A program made the position numbers and the translations under genes. This document shows, in pieces, positions 17,386-26,635 of a stretch of DNA of 64,000 nucleotides. This DNA is from Roseicitreum antarcticum (GTDB taxonomy: Bacteria; Pseudomonadota; Alphaproteobacteria; Rhodobacterales; Rhodobacteraceae), in NCBI RefSeq assembly GCF_014681765.1, contig NZ_CP061498.1, positions 3,237,501 through 3,301,500 of the forward strand. The letters are read 5' to 3'. Numbering within the stretch: position 1 is the stretch's first letter; every line of letters begins with the position of its first letter. The notes below the pieces were generated by a model, which saw nothing but the letters and a program-made list of their open reading frames with translations, had not been told where the DNA came from and made no database searches.

Positions 17386-17969
17386 AGTGGCTTGATCCAG
17401 AATTGCAGGGGCTTCGCACTTTGTGCGCTGTGCCCGATGTCGGTCCAATGGAAATGGGCCACGACGCCGGGCAGGGGGGCATAGCCTCGCTTGCGCCAGA
17501 ACGGGTCGAGCGGGCGGTAGCCGGTGGGCCGCATCGGGTGGTCGACCGGGCGCTGAACGGCACAAAATGCAACATATTTTGCACCAAGTTGGGCCGCAAA
17601 ACCCTCTCGAATGTCAAAAAAGCGATGTCCGGCACCTTTTCCGCGATGGGGGGGCAACAGGACGGATTCCGCGCAATAAAAGATGTCGGACAGGGCATGG
17701 CCGCTGCCTGCGAAGGCGCTGGCGAATTCGTCGGCATGGTCTTGCATCGGCATGCCGGTGGCGGCGCCGACCAGCGTGTCGCCGTCAAACGCGCCAGCCA
17801 GCACGGCACGGGGATTGTCCTGATAGACCTGAAGGTAGCGCTGCTCATAGCTCAGCGTGCCATCATAGAGATAGGGCCAGTCGCGAAACACCTCGATGCG
17901 CAGTTGCGCCACGCGGTCGAGCGCGCCAGCCAGCGCCCCGCCGGTCAATTGCCGCACATCCAGCGTCAT
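17382..17969 (-). CDS. GNAT-family N-acetyltransferase
   Basis: A 195-aa acetyltransferase. It has the GNAT core, with a beta-strand AGAFDGDTLVGAATGMP and the acetyl-CoA loop LLPPHRGKGAGHRFFDIREGFA near residues 105-130. It overlaps the nitrilase-family gene downstream and the NTF2-like gene upstream by four bases each. The acceptor amine is unknown; the link with an amidase suggests related small-molecule chemistry. Confidence 0.82.
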   Translation of the reverse strand: MTLDVRQLTGGALAGALDRVAQLRIEVFRDWPYLYDGTLSYEQRYLQVYQDNPRAVLAGAFDGDTLVGAATGMPMQDHADEFASAFAGSGHALSDIFYCAESVLLPPHRGKGAGHRFFDIREGFAAQLGAKYVAFCAVQRPVDHPMRPTGYRPLDPFWRKRGYAPLPGVVAHFHWTDIGHSAQSAKPLQFWIKPL

Positions 17970-18364
17970 GCCGACACCTGTGCCACCCAGTCGGTCAGGT
18001 TATAATAGGTGGTGATGCGGGTGATCTTGCCATCCTCCAGCGTGAAGAACGACCCGGCGGGCAGGGTGTAGCGCTGGCCGCGTGCTGCGGGCAGGCCGGG
18101 GTCGGTTTGCAGGTATTCACCATGCACCACGAATTCCGCTGCCGCGCGCGTGCTGTCGTCGGATGCGAAAATCACGATGTCGCGCAGGGATTCGCGGTAG
18201 CTCACGCCCATGTGGCTGCAAAACTCCTGAAAGGCAGCGCGCCCGCGCCGCACCGCGCCCTGATTGACATGGTGTTCCACGTCGTCGCTGACCAGCGCCA
18301 GCATGCCGTTGGGGTCGCCTGCGTTGAAGGCCGCGAAATAGGTGGCGATCAGGTCTTTGGTCAT
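17966..18364 (-). CDS. NTF2-like / SnoaL-type protein
   Basis: A 132-aa protein of the NTF2-like fold. It begins LIATYFAAFNAGDPNGMLALVSDDVEHHVNQG, the usual SnoaL/ketosteroid-isomerase helix-strand start, and ends in paired beta strands (YTLPAGSFFTLEDGKITRITTYYN). It sits in an operon-like run between the phosphatase and GNAT genes. It may be an isomerase, hydratase or binding protein; no catalytic set is clear. Confidence 0.8.
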   Translation of the reverse strand: MTKDLIATYFAAFNAGDPNGMLALVSDDVEHHVNQGAVRRGRAAFQEFCSHMGVSYRESLRDIVIFASDDSTRAAAEFVVHGEYLQTDPGLPAARGQRYTLPAGSFFTLEDGKITRITTYYNLTDWVAQVSA

Positions 18365-18367
18365 GGG

Positions 18368-18826
18368 CTATTCCTGTGTCGGGGGGCCGAAACGGGCCAG
18401 CATCCGTTCATGGATCTGGCTGCGGGTCTGACGATAGGCGTCGAGCTTTGCCGCGCGCCCGTCGCCCAGCCCGGTGGGGTCCATGATCGGCCAGTATTCC
18501 ACGTCGATATGGGCATAGCGCGTCAGTTCCTGCGCGCGGCGCTGGCTGGCGGGGGAGAGGGCGATGATGAGGTCAAAGCCGGTCAGATCATCGCCCCATT
18601 CCACCATTTCGTCGAAACTGCGGGTGCGATGGCGCTCCAGCTCTACGCCCTGTTCGGCGCTGACCGCGATGGCAAAGCCGTCCACCTCCAGATCGCCCTT
18701 CACGCCTGCGGATTGTACATAGGCACGCTGGCCGTAGAGCTTTTTCATCAACCCCTCGGCCATGGGCGACCGGACCGAGTTGTGGTCGCAGCAAAACAAC
18801 ACCGATGATGGAAAAGTGTCAGCCAC
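18368..18826 (-). CDS. Low-molecular-weight protein tyrosine phosphatase / arsenate-reductase fold
   Basis: A 152-aa LMW-PTP. The P-loop C-x5-R is at residues 13-19 (CDHNSVR), directly followed by SPMAEGLMKKLYG as in the family. A second conserved part is the DPTG acid loop (IMDPTGLGDG) near residue 118. It probably dephosphorylates protein tyrosine; the same fold also reduces arsenate, but no ars genes are nearby. It is 2 bp from UPF0262 and in line with hisD. Confidence 0.85.
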   Translation of the reverse strand: MADTFPSSVLFCCDHNSVRSPMAEGLMKKLYGQRAYVQSAGVKGDLEVDGFAIAVSAEQGVELERHRTRSFDEMVEWGDDLTGFDLIIALSPASQRRAQELTRYAHIDVEYWPIMDPTGLGDGRAAKLDAYRQTRSQIHERMLARFGPPTQE

Positions 18827-18827
18827 G

Positions 18828-19322
18828 TCACGCCCCGAAATGCAGGACGCAAATCAGGGTGAACAGTCGGCGCGCGGTGTCTATGTCAATTTCCGCTTTG
18901 CCATCAAGGCGTTCTTGAAGGATCCTCGCACCTTCGTTGTGGATGCCGCGCCGGGCCATGTCGATGGTTTCAATCTGGCTTGGGGGCAGTTTTTTGACAG
19001 CGTCAAAGTAGCTGTCGCAAATCTGATAATAGTCTTTGACCACTTGCCGGAACGGCCCCAGGGACAGGTGAAACTCGGCCGCGATGTCGCCGCTTTCCAG
19101 GCAGATCTCCATCACCAGCCGCCGTTCGCGGATCGCCAGGCTGAGGCTATAGGGCCCCGTCAGGGCGGCGCGGTCGTCGCGGTCAGGGAGGGTGAAGCTG
19201 TTGTCTTCCAGAAGGTCGAACACCGCAACCTGACGTTCCTGTTCCATCTGCGGGGTCGGCGTGGGCAGGCCGCTATCGTCGATGTCGATCTTGCTGATAC
19301 GGTTGGGGCTGGCCACCATCAC
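18828..19322 (-). CDS. UPF0262 family protein
   Basis: A 164-aa conserved alphaproteobacterial protein of unknown function. It contains the family blocks QEREVAVFDLLEDNSF-type (QERQVAVFDLLEDNSF), GPYSLSLAIRERRLVMEI and FHLSLGPFRQVVKDYYQIC. It starts immediately after the hisD stop, the order hisD-UPF0262-phosphatase being typical of Rhodobacteraceae. No catalytic residues are known. Confidence 0.92.
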   Translation of the reverse strand: MMVASPNRISKIDIDDSGLPTPTPQMEQERQVAVFDLLEDNSFTLPDRDDRAALTGPYSLSLAIRERRLVMEICLESGDIAAEFHLSLGPFRQVVKDYYQICDSYFDAVKKLPPSQIETIDMARRGIHNEGARILQERLDGKAEIDIDTARRLFTLICVLHFGA

Positions 19323-20630
19323 TCACTCCCCCGCATTGAGGCGGTCAAGCCTGGCGCGCAGGCTGAGGCCATGCGCTTGCAGGCTTTCCGAGATCGCGAG
19401 GCGCTCGGCGGCGGGTCCGATGGCGCGCAGGGCGCCGGGGGTCATCCGTGCGATGGTGGTGCGTTTGATGAAATCCATCACTGACAGCCCGCTGGAAAAC
19501 CGGGCCGAGCGTGCGGTGGGCAGCACATGGTTCGGCCCGCCGATATAGTCGCCGATCGCCTCGGGCGTCCATTGGCCCAGAAAGACTGCGCCCGCATGGG
19601 TGATCTGGTGCAGCAGCGCCTCTGGATCGGCCACGCACAGCTCCAGGTGTTCGGGGGCGATGCGGTTCGACAGGGCGGCGGCCTGCGCCAGATCATCGAC
19701 CACGATCACCGCGCCATAGTCGCGCCAGCTGGCCCCGGCGATGGCGCGCCGTTCCAGCGTGGTCAGGCGCGCGGCGACAGCCTCGGCCACTTTCTGACCG
19801 AAGGGCGCGCTGGTGGTAATCAGGATCGACTGCGCGCTTTCGTCATGTTCGGCCTGCGACAGCAGGTCGAGCGCGATCCAGTCGGGGTCGTTATCGGCAT
19901 CGGCAATCACCAGAATTTCGGACGGTCCCGCGATCATGTCGATGCCGACACGGCCAAAGACCCGGCGTTTGGCGGCGGCGACATAGGCATTGCCGGGGCC
20001 GGTGATCTTGTCGACCGGGGTGATGGTTTCGGTCCCGTAGGCCATGGCGGCAATCGCCTGCGCGCCGCCGATGCGGTAAATCGTGTCCACGCCTGCGATC
20101 TGTGCGGCCAGCAGAACCAGCGGGTTTGAAACGCCGTGCGGCGTGGGCGCGCAGATGACCAGCCGCGCGACGCCCGCGACCTGCGCGGGAATGGCGTTCA
20201 TCAAGACCGAGGACGGATAACTTGCCTGCCCGCCCGGCACATAAAGCCCCGCCGCCGATACCGGCCCCCAGCGCCAGCCGAGGCTGGCGCCCGCGTCATC
20301 GGTCCAGCGCTGATCGTCGGGCATCTGGCGGCTGTGATAGGCGCGGATGCGGTCAGCGGCCAGGTGCAACGCGGCGCGGTCGGCATCGCTGACCCTGGCG
20401 CATTCGGCGGCGATCTCGGCGGGGGTGAAGGCCAGCGTTTCGGGCGTCAGGTCCAGTTTGTCGAATTTCGAGGTGAGGTCGATCACCGCCGCGTCGCCAC
20501 GGGTGCGCACATCCTGGATGATCGCGGCCACGGTGTCATCGACATCGACGGCGTCTTCACGCTTGGCCGACAGGAGGGCTGCGAATTGCGTGTCGAAGCC
20601 GGGCTCATTGGCGTTGAGGAAAACGGGCAT
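19323..20630 (-). CDS. hisD: Histidinol dehydrogenase
   Basis: A 435-aa zinc enzyme that performs the last two oxidations of histidine synthesis (histidinol to histidine). Family blocks include GPGNAYVAAAKR, GVDMIAGPSEI-type (GIDMIAGPSEILVIAD), AEHDESAQSILIT with zinc/active-site His, and the HAGAVFLGQWTPEAIGDYIGGPNHVLPT stretch. The gene overlaps DUF2948 by one base and abuts UPF0262. It is away from hisA in the window, so the his genes are dispersed. Confidence 0.97.
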   Translation of the reverse strand: MPVFLNANEPGFDTQFAALLSAKREDAVDVDDTVAAIIQDVRTRGDAAVIDLTSKFDKLDLTPETLAFTPAEIAAECARVSDADRAALHLAADRIRAYHSRQMPDDQRWTDDAGASLGWRWGPVSAAGLYVPGGQASYPSSVLMNAIPAQVAGVARLVICAPTPHGVSNPLVLLAAQIAGVDTIYRIGGAQAIAAMAYGTETITPVDKITGPGNAYVAAAKRRVFGRVGIDMIAGPSEILVIADADNDPDWIALDLLSQAEHDESAQSILITTSAPFGQKVAEAVAARLTTLERRAIAGASWRDYGAVIVVDDLAQAAALSNRIAPEHLELCVADPEALLHQITHAGAVFLGQWTPEAIGDYIGGPNHVLPTARSARFSSGLSVMDFIKRTTIARMTPGALRAIGPAAERLAISESLQAHGLSLRARLDRLNAGE

Positions 20631-21112
20631 CAGGGTTCCTTATGGCTGGGCGCTTTGCCTGCCGGGGCCAGATAGGGCCGGGTGACATCGGTCAAGGTGA
20701 CGTCGAGACATTCGACATCCAACGCCACCGCGCCATTGCCCGCGAAGGTCAGCAGCACGCGGCCCGTGCCGTCATCGCCCGCCGTGAAGCCGACGGACAG
20801 CAGCGACAACACCGTGTCCCGGTCGCCGGGCGTGATGCCGTCGGTCGCCGCCGACAACACGTCCGAGACGGTGAGCACGGCCTGCACCCGCTCAAACCCA
20901 CCCTGGCGGGTGGCGCGGGCGTGTTCTTCCCAGCGAAAGCGGTTGAGCAAGAGGGCAAAGCGGCGCTGCTTGCGGTCGAACTGCATCTGATGTCCCGGCA
21001 GGACCGCATCCTGACAGAGCGCCGAAACTACCGCGAGGTCATCGGCGTCCAGCGCCTGAAGGCGCAGCGGGCGTTCCGCCCCATCCTCAAACCTTGCGTC
21101 GTCGTTGTTCAT
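20630..21112 (-). CDS. DUF2948 family protein
   Basis: A 160-aa conserved protein of unknown function, characteristic of Rhodobacterales. It contains the family phrases [22 protein letters not shown] and [18 protein letters not shown]. The start at 21112 overlaps the murA stop by four bases, and its stop overlaps the hisD start, so it is translationally coupled to both. Confidence 0.88.
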   Translation of the reverse strand: MNNDDARFEDGAERPLRLQALDADDLAVVSALCQDAVLPGHQMQFDRKQRRFALLLNRFRWEEHARATRQGGFERVQAVLTVSDVLSAATDGITPGDRDTVLSLLSVGFTAGDDGTGRVLLTFAGNGAVALDVECLDVTLTDVTRPYLAPAGKAPSHKEP

Positions 21113-22377
21113 GGCGTCCTGATCCGTTCGATTTTTGCGCCGCATGCGCCCAGCTTCTGTTCAACATGCTCATACCCGCGGTCCAGATGATAGACCCGGC
21201 TGACAACGGTTTCCCCTTCGGCCGCCAGCCCCGCCAGGATCAGCGACACGCTGGCGCGCAGGTCGGTGGCCATCACGGGGGCGCCCTTCAGGCGGTCCAC
21301 GCCGGTGACGGTGGCGTTGCCGCCCTGCACGTCAATCCTGGCGCCCATGCGCAGCAGCTCGGGGGCATGCATGAAGCGGTTTTCGAATATCCGTTCCTCC
21401 AGCACGCTGGTGCCGTCGGCGGTGCACATCAGCGCCATGAATTGGGCCTGAAGGTCGGTGGGAAAGCCGGGGAAGGGCGCGGTGGTCACATTGGTGGCGC
21501 GCACGCGGTCGCCGGTGCGGGTGACGCGCAGGCCGCGCGCTGTTTCTTCGACCTCAACGCCAGATTCCTGCAATTTCTCGACGAAGGCCGCCACCAGGTC
21601 CAGTTGCCCGCCCAGACATTCGACCGACCCGCCCGCAATGGCCGGGGCCAACATGTAGGTGCCCAGTTCGATCCGGTCGGCCACCACGCGGTGCGTGGCC
21701 CCGCCCAGGCTGTCGACGCCCTGAATGGTCAGCGTGCCGGTGCCTTCGCCTTCGATCTGTGCGCCCATGGCCCGCAGGCAGCGCGCAAGGTCGACGATCT
21801 CTGGTTCGCGGGCGGCATTTTCCAGCACGGTGGTGCCCTTGGCCAGAGTCGCGGCCATCAGCGCGTTTTCGGTCGCGCCGACCGACACCAGCGGGAAGCG
21901 GTAGGTCGCGCCCTTCAGCCCGCCCGGCGCCTTGGCATGCACATAACCGTCGCGCAGGTCCAGCACCGCGCCCATCGCCTCTAACGCGCGCAGGTGCAGG
22001 TCCACGGGGCGCGCGCCGATGGCACACCCCCCCGGCAGCGATACCACCGCGTGGCCGTCGCGCGCCAGCATTGGCCCCAGCACCAGGATCGAGGCGCGCA
22101 TCTTGCGCACGATCTCATAATCCGCAGTGTGGTTGTGAATATCGTGGCTGGACAGCACCAGAACCTTGCCGTCGTGCAACGGCGAGACTTCGGTGCCGAG
22201 CGAGCCCAGGAGTGCCGACATGGTGCGGATGTCCGACAGCCGCGGCGCATTGGTCAGCGTCAGCGGGTCATGTGACAACAAGGTTGCGGGCATCAGCGTC
22301 AGACAGGCGTTTTTCGCGCCCGCGATGGGGATCTCGCCGTTGAGTGCTGCACCGCCGGTGATGACTATCGAATCCAT
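21109..22377 (-). CDS. murA: UDP-N-acetylglucosamine 1-carboxyvinyltransferase
   Basis: A 422-aa EPSP-synthase-fold enzyme that transfers enolpyruvate from PEP to UDP-GlcNAc in the first committed step of murein synthesis. Lys22 and Asn23 (GAKNACL) bind PEP, and Cys118 ([17 protein letters not shown]) is the fosfomycin-reactive cysteine. The C-terminal motif [23 protein letters not shown] is normal. It is full length and the second gene of the long minus-strand run, 9 bp after a 51-aa basic protein. Confidence 0.97.
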   Translation of the reverse strand: MDSIVITGGAALNGEIPIAGAKNACLTLMPATLLSHDPLTLTNAPRLSDIRTMSALLGSLGTEVSPLHDGKVLVLSSHDIHNHTADYEIVRKMRASILVLGPMLARDGHAVVSLPGGCAIGARPVDLHLRALEAMGAVLDLRDGYVHAKAPGGLKGATYRFPLVSVGATENALMAATLAKGTTVLENAAREPEIVDLARCLRAMGAQIEGEGTGTLTIQGVDSLGGATHRVVADRIELGTYMLAPAIAGGSVECLGGQLDLVAAFVEKLQESGVEVEETARGLRVTRTGDRVRATNVTTAPFPGFPTDLQAQFMALMCTADGTSVLEERIFENRFMHAPELLRMGARIDVQGGNATVTGVDRLKGAPVMATDLRASVSLILAGLAAEGETVVSRVYHLDRGYEHVEQKLGACGAKIERIRTP

Positions 22378-22386
22378 ATGCCTGCC

Positions 22387-22542
22387 CTATTCATCTGCTC
22401 TGGTGTCCGCGGCGCCCTTGGCCCGCGCGGCGGCCTGCGCCTTTCGGCGCGCTATATTGGCTTTCATGGCCGCTTTGAGCCGGGTTTCCCGGGCTGTGGC
22501 GGCGCTGGAGCCAGATTTCATGTCTGTCTGCTTCTTGCTCAT
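22387..22542 (-). CDS. 51-aa basic Ala-rich protein upstream of murA
   Basis: A 51-codon gene starting MSKKQTDMKSGSSAATARET, rich in Lys, Arg and Ala (RLKAAMKANIARRKAQAA). It has no Cys and no membrane segment. It has a good AGGTAGGA ribosome-binding site and lies 9 bp before murA, and its composition is unlike chance frames. It may be one helix of a nucleic-acid-binding or ribosome-associated protein. The function is unknown. Confidence 0.7.
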   Translation of the reverse strand: MSKKQTDMKSGSSAATARETRLKAAMKANIARRKAQAAARAKGAADTRADE

Positions 22543-22631
22543 GCGGTCCTACCTAACGCAAGCTGAAAAAAGGGTCCAGATTGCCCTTGCATGGACCGTA
22601 ACGTTGGTCTATTCCGCCGCCCAGACAAGAT

Positions 22632-22706
22632 GCTGTGGTAGCTCAGTGGTAGAGCACACCCTTGGTAAGGGTGAGGTCGAGAGTTCAATCCTCTCTCACA
22701 GCACCA
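22632..22706 (+). tRNA. tRNA-Thr (GGT)
   Basis: A 75-nt tRNA with encoded CCA. The anticodon loop TTGGTAA gives GGT, decoding ACC/ACU. Acceptor, D and T arms pair normally (one G-T pair in the acceptor stem). The element relic begins only about 30 bp downstream, so this tRNA is the probable integration target. Confidence 0.97.
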
Positions 22707-22737
22707 TCTTATCCCATTGAACATAAAGAGAACCCCT

Positions 22738-23010
22738 GCGCATAAGGGCTTGGCGTCATTTCCTGTTCCAGAACGGGGTTCGAAAATGGCTGCGTGACGG
22801 CGTCATTGAAAAGAGAAGAATGGTAGCTTCGGGGCACGTATGGCGATCCCTGTAACACTGCGATCTTACTTTGGCGGCAAAACACAACTTGCTGAAGCGC
22901 TCGGGGAGGGATCGCCGTCTGGTTGATCGGAACCGCCCGGCGGCTGTTGCTCGCTATAGGATCAGATCGAAAAAGCGCGGAACATGCAACAATGTGTGCC
23001 GATGATTGGG
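22738..23010 (+). pseudogene. Broken integrase N-terminus, copy 1 (element scar)
   Basis: The plus strand encodes, in three shifted frames, GARMAIPVTLRSYFGGKTQLAEALG, then DRRLVDRNRPAAVAR, then QIEKARNMQQ. That is the N-terminal (arm-binding) pattern of tyrosine integrases (xxRVxIPxxLRxxFGGKxxLxxxLG). Frameshifts and stops make it a pseudogene. Its first 20 bases match the segment just before copy 2 in 18 of 20 positions (the tail of a former XRE gene). It is 31 bp downstream of tRNA-Thr and has a direct-orientation counterpart at 29.2 kb. Confidence 0.8.
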
Positions 23011-23146
23011 AAGTTTGACGCCCTGAAAAGGCCGATATCTGCCATCGACATCAAAAATGCCATTTGGCAGCATCATTCATCGCTGCTTGCTCGACGTTAA
23101 CGCGCTCAAAGCGGCGTCGTCGATGCTGTGGGAGGAAATTTCTGCA

Positions 23147-23356
23147 TCACGACATGTAAAAGAAAGTCTTTGGAAAAAGGCCTTTCACGTCTGATCTCGC
23201 TTCATCAAATTCCTCATAGTCATCGGCCAAATCCAATATGCTGTCGGTGAGTGCAATTGCAATTCCATCGCCGATTTCATCTATCTTCGCGCTCAGAGTT
23301 CGCTCCAGAATAGGTTTCGGCACATTCACACAGGGTCGTCCTGAAAAGTTGACCAC
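23147..23356 (-). CDS. Small acidic hypothetical protein (uncertain)
   Basis: A 69-codon minus-strand frame. Its central part (SAKIDEIGDGIAIALTDSILDLADDYEEF) is acidic and helical-looking, more protein-like than chance frames here. It lacks a clear ribosome-binding site and recognisable family. It may be a remnant of the mobile element in which it lies. Confidence 0.35.
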   Translation of the reverse strand: MVNFSGRPCVNVPKPILERTLSAKIDEIGDGIAIALTDSILDLADDYEEFDEARSDVKGLFPKTFFYMS

Positions 23357-23568
23357 CCGAGTTTTGGCAGGGGAATCGCAGTTGGATTGCAGGCTCTGCG
23401 CTAACGCTCTTGCGGCCGGGCGCTTGATGGATTGTGCGTGGGAGATTCACCCTACGGAGTTCGTCGCCACCATGCATATCTTCCTCTCTGCCTTCGAGGA
23501 CATCCCTGATCGCCGCCCTTCTGTTCAGGAGAGTAGCCTCCCAGCCATGATTGTGCTATCAAAGACTG

Positions 23569-24054
23569 ATGCCAGAAAACCTCCACGACCTGCTTGAACG
23601 AGATGATCCTGTCGCCCTTCGCCGGATCGAGAGAGCTCTTTCTTCCGGCGACATCCGCAACGAGGCTGTCGATACGGTCCTCAGCGCATTGATATGGCGA
23701 CGTTGTACGACAGGCAAAAACGGGGTTTTGGGAGCCGTCCTGAACCATGAGTGCGCTTCACGCGTAAGCGTATTGGCCGAGCATCTCGACCGAGTTGGCG
23801 CATCAGACGCCGCACAGGCCATGCGGGATCTGCGTGAACAGATCCCCCTTGAGGATGAGCAAATCCAGTTTGGCCTGATTGACTGGGTTGACGCCAATCC
23901 GGATATTACCAGACACGCCGGAACATTGGCTGACGGTGTCGACGATTTGGCGCCAAAGATCTGGAGCTACATGCAGGAGTGCCAGGCCGAATTGCCGGAT
24001 CCCAGAATACCCGACAAGAGGCAGGGGCTGTTCGCCCGGCTGTTCAGTGGGTGA
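23569..24054 (+). CDS. Hypothetical acidic protein in the integrative-element region
   Basis: A 161-aa acidic, helix-rich protein beginning MPENLHDLLERDDPVALRRIERAL. The order of helices and the DxLSALIWRR/ALNHE region faintly recall DMP19/DUF4375-type proteins, but this is too weak to assign. The start at 23569 is chosen over a TTG 18 bases upstream. It is the only convincing plus-strand gene between the integrase relics. Its function is unknown. Confidence 0.6.
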   Translation: MPENLHDLLERDDPVALRRIERALSSGDIRNEAVDTVLSALIWRRCTTGKNGVLGAVLNHECASRVSVLAEHLDRVGASDAAQAMRDLREQIPLEDEQIQFGLIDWVDANPDITRHAGTLADGVDDLAPKIWSYMQECQAELPDPRIPDKRQGLFARLFSG

Positions 24055-24250
24055 GCATCCAACGCAGCGCGATTGCGCGGCGGACAGCGAGCGCCCGTTG
24101 GTTGATGAACTGTGTTGCTGAAAGCGAGACCAGAATTGCGTTCTGATCCTTTCTGAACGCGCCCAGGTCAGCAAATCCTGCGTGTCCTTGGCAATGTCTG
24201 TCATGGGGCGCGGTATGATCGCCCCATGCTTTTAGGTTTTGTGGCTCGGC

Positions 24251-26635
24251 TCAGGTAAGCTTGCGCGTGTAGAGCACAGCCATGCTGTCATGCAGCGAGA
24301 TCGGGCCGCCGAGATAGTCCGAACCAATCGTCGGTGTGCGCAGCGCGACCTGCCACCCGCCGCCTTCAAGCCCCGGAATGGGCAGCGTGGTCGGGTCGAT
24401 TTCATCGAGCGGCTTGCCCTCGAGATGGGCAATGGCAAACACCTGTTCGCCGTCTGGTCCGTGTCTCAGGGAACGGAAAGCCACCGTTCCCTTGATCGGA
24501 GTCGCGTAGTCAAAGACGTCCTGCGGGCCATAATTGTTGCGCAGCCAGGGACGTGCAGCCCGGAATTCGCGTAGATTGAGCATGTAGTCGGTATGCGCGT
24601 CACCGAGCCTGTCCAGGTAATTGGATACGTTGCAGTAGTCGTGCATATCGTCCATCCACGCCCGCGCCACACTCTTGAGCAACGCGGAATCGTAGGGGGT
24701 CGGACCTTCGAGCGGTGGATCGACGTCGTTCAGCAACGTCGACATCACGTCGAGGTCGTAATCCGATGCCTCCACCAGCGCCGGGAGAACCACGAAGAAC
24801 CGTTTGAGCCCCTCGCGATCATCAAAGCCGAGCGCCTTCAACCGACGGAAATTACCCGGTTCGGAATACGTATAGGCATCCACCTGCCAATTCAGGGACA
24901 CGGCCTCTTCTGCGACGATCTTGACGCCGTATTTGTCGTCCTGGTTGCGGATGAACCCCCAGGATGCGCGCGCCATGGCGTTCAAGAAGTCCATCGGCAC
25001 GCCGGGAAATGCCGCGTACGTCAGCATCTGTACCGCAGGATGGTCATAGGCCTTGTCCAGGATCTCCATCTTTGTGTCGCCAAGACGGGTGTTGACGTTC
25101 AGCTTTGGGTTGATCTGCGTGCCCCGGCGCAGCGTGTCGTGGTTGGCACAGCCCGAGATCCAGTTGGAGCCGTTGCGCAAGATCTCCTGAATGCGCCAGA
25201 ACTTGGTAAGCCAGAACGTGTAGAGAAACGGTGTGTTGTGGGCAAAGGTCAACGGACCCCACTGGAATACGTCCTCGTCGCGCTGGTTCTCGATGACAGC
25301 GCGATAATCCGAGCTGAGTTCCCAATCTTCGTCGGGCCAGGGGCGGCCGTCTTCGAAGATGAACCAGGGGCGATACTTGCGCCCCGCGACGTCTTGCACG
25401 ATGTCAGCCATCTCTTGCAGATAGTCGTCGTCGTGGCGCAGTACTTGCGCGTCTGCATCCCACCACTTGAAGTCCTGCGCGCCGTCCACCCGAACGCCAT
25501 CCGCGCCGTAGTTGACCTTGCGCCGCTGCATTTCCAGCATGATCGCGCGTACCACCGGATTGCGGTAGTTCATGTTCTGCCCATACATGTTGGGACCGGC
25601 GAAATAGTGATGGCTCAATGCGCGCAGGCCTTGATTGTCGCTGTGGCCATAGACGACATCGAAGATCAGCTTTTTCGGCCTTTCCGGGAAATTGTGCAGC
25701 GCGGCAACGAGGTCCAAGAGTTCGTCTGGGCGGTCGGACTCCAGCAAGGAGGGGTTGATCGCGGCCATGCCGCTGATAACCACGTCATAGCCCCAGTTGG
25801 TGGTGTCCGGGCGACGGATGTCGACGACAAGCCGATCATCGGTGCTCTCTGTCTCTGTCCAGAATTCCGGGCCGGCTTCGTAGACCGTCGTGGGTTCGAC
25901 CGGGAGAAGCTGCACAGCATCGTAGCCAAGGAAGATCCGGTCGGCCGGCTCAAGTTCTGCCCCCTGACGCACCCGTTCGGCCAGCGTGTTGTAGTGCCGC
26001 GTCAATCCCGCGATGCTCATGCTCGCTGTGGCTGTTGGGACGTGAATCTGCAGGATGCTGCTCACAGGGCCAAACTTGTGCGTTTCTCCTTCCGGAAGGT
26101 TTGCGTAATAGGCCTTGTCGGTCCGTGCCGCCTGCATCGCTTCAACATCGTAAAACTCTGCCGGTGCAAAGGGGCCGAAGGGCAGCGAAGCCGACAACGG
26201 GTCGAAGATGCGGCTCCAGTTATTTTCGCTGTCGCGCCAGACCAGTGAGTAGAAGCTGCCGATGCTGTCGCGGGTGCCCGCGCGCATCCCGTCGATCGCC
26301 GCCATACACCAGGCGTCGATCCGCGCAACAGGGACGAGCGTGCGGCGAAAGCTAAGTTCCTGCCGCGAGCGCAGGAGGTTTACGTCGCCTTCCAGATCGA
26401 GCACCTCGATAAAGATGTCGCCCTCGGATACCCTGTGTTCCTGCAATTCTGGTGCCCAGAATATCACCTCGCAGACATCGCCGCGCCGGTGGGCCCCTAT
26501 CCGCTCTGCCATGATCCGGGATGTCTCGAACGCGGGCTGACCACTTTGTTGTGTTTTCAGCGCCCAGTCCAAGAGACTTTCGGTCGCGGTGACGTTTTGG
26601 GCTATCGTGTTCATGTCCGCCGTTGCATCCATCAT
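24251..26635 (-). CDS. gghA: GH13 family enzyme, probable glucosylglycerol hydrolase
   Basis: A 794-aa glycoside hydrolase 13-type enzyme. The four GH13 regions are intact: DVVYGHSD (near 326), GADGVRVDGAQDF with nucleophile Asp384, FIFEDG with acid Glu428, and CANHD with Asp500. The block GPNMYGQNMNYRNPVVRAIMLEMQRRKVNYGADGVR resembles glucosylglycerol hydrolases described in cyanobacteria, which split the osmolyte into glucose and glycerol. The long N-terminal part (1-260) is typical of that group. It overlaps glgB by four bases. Substrate specificity is inferred, and sucrose-phosphorylase-like chemistry cannot be excluded. Confidence 0.75.
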   Translation of the reverse strand: MMDATADMNTIAQNVTATESLLDWALKTQQSGQPAFETSRIMAERIGAHRRGDVCEVIFWAPELQEHRVSEGDIFIEVLDLEGDVNLLRSRQELSFRRTLVPVARIDAWCMAAIDGMRAGTRDSIGSFYSLVWRDSENNWSRIFDPLSASLPFGPFAPAEFYDVEAMQAARTDKAYYANLPEGETHKFGPVSSILQIHVPTATASMSIAGLTRHYNTLAERVRQGAELEPADRIFLGYDAVQLLPVEPTTVYEAGPEFWTETESTDDRLVVDIRRPDTTNWGYDVVISGMAAINPSLLESDRPDELLDLVAALHNFPERPKKLIFDVVYGHSDNQGLRALSHHYFAGPNMYGQNMNYRNPVVRAIMLEMQRRKVNYGADGVRVDGAQDFKWWDADAQVLRHDDDYLQEMADIVQDVAGRKYRPWFIFEDGRPWPDEDWELSSDYRAVIENQRDEDVFQWGPLTFAHNTPFLYTFWLTKFWRIQEILRNGSNWISGCANHDTLRRGTQINPKLNVNTRLGDTKMEILDKAYDHPAVQMLTYAAFPGVPMDFLNAMARASWGFIRNQDDKYGVKIVAEEAVSLNWQVDAYTYSEPGNFRRLKALGFDDREGLKRFFVVLPALVEASDYDLDVMSTLLNDVDPPLEGPTPYDSALLKSVARAWMDDMHDYCNVSNYLDRLGDAHTDYMLNLREFRAARPWLRNNYGPQDVFDYATPIKGTVAFRSLRHGPDGEQVFAIAHLEGKPLDEIDPTTLPIPGLEGGGWQVALRTPTIGSDYLGGPISLHDSMAVLYTRKLT

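Noticed and set aside
23330-23370. A possible insertion-sequence end around 23340-23360 (TCGTCCTGAAAAGTTGACCA)
   Set aside because: No matching inverted partner or transposase was found nearby, so it was not called.
24055-24204. Minus-strand fragment encoding a phrase like LSATQFINQRALAVRRAIALRWML
   Set aside because: It looks partly protein-like but has no start and is broken across frames. It may be decayed DNA from the same element; too short to support.
24593-26248. Long plus-strand frame opposite the GH13 enzyme
   Set aside because: Shadow of gghA; the GH13 motifs on the minus strand are unambiguous.
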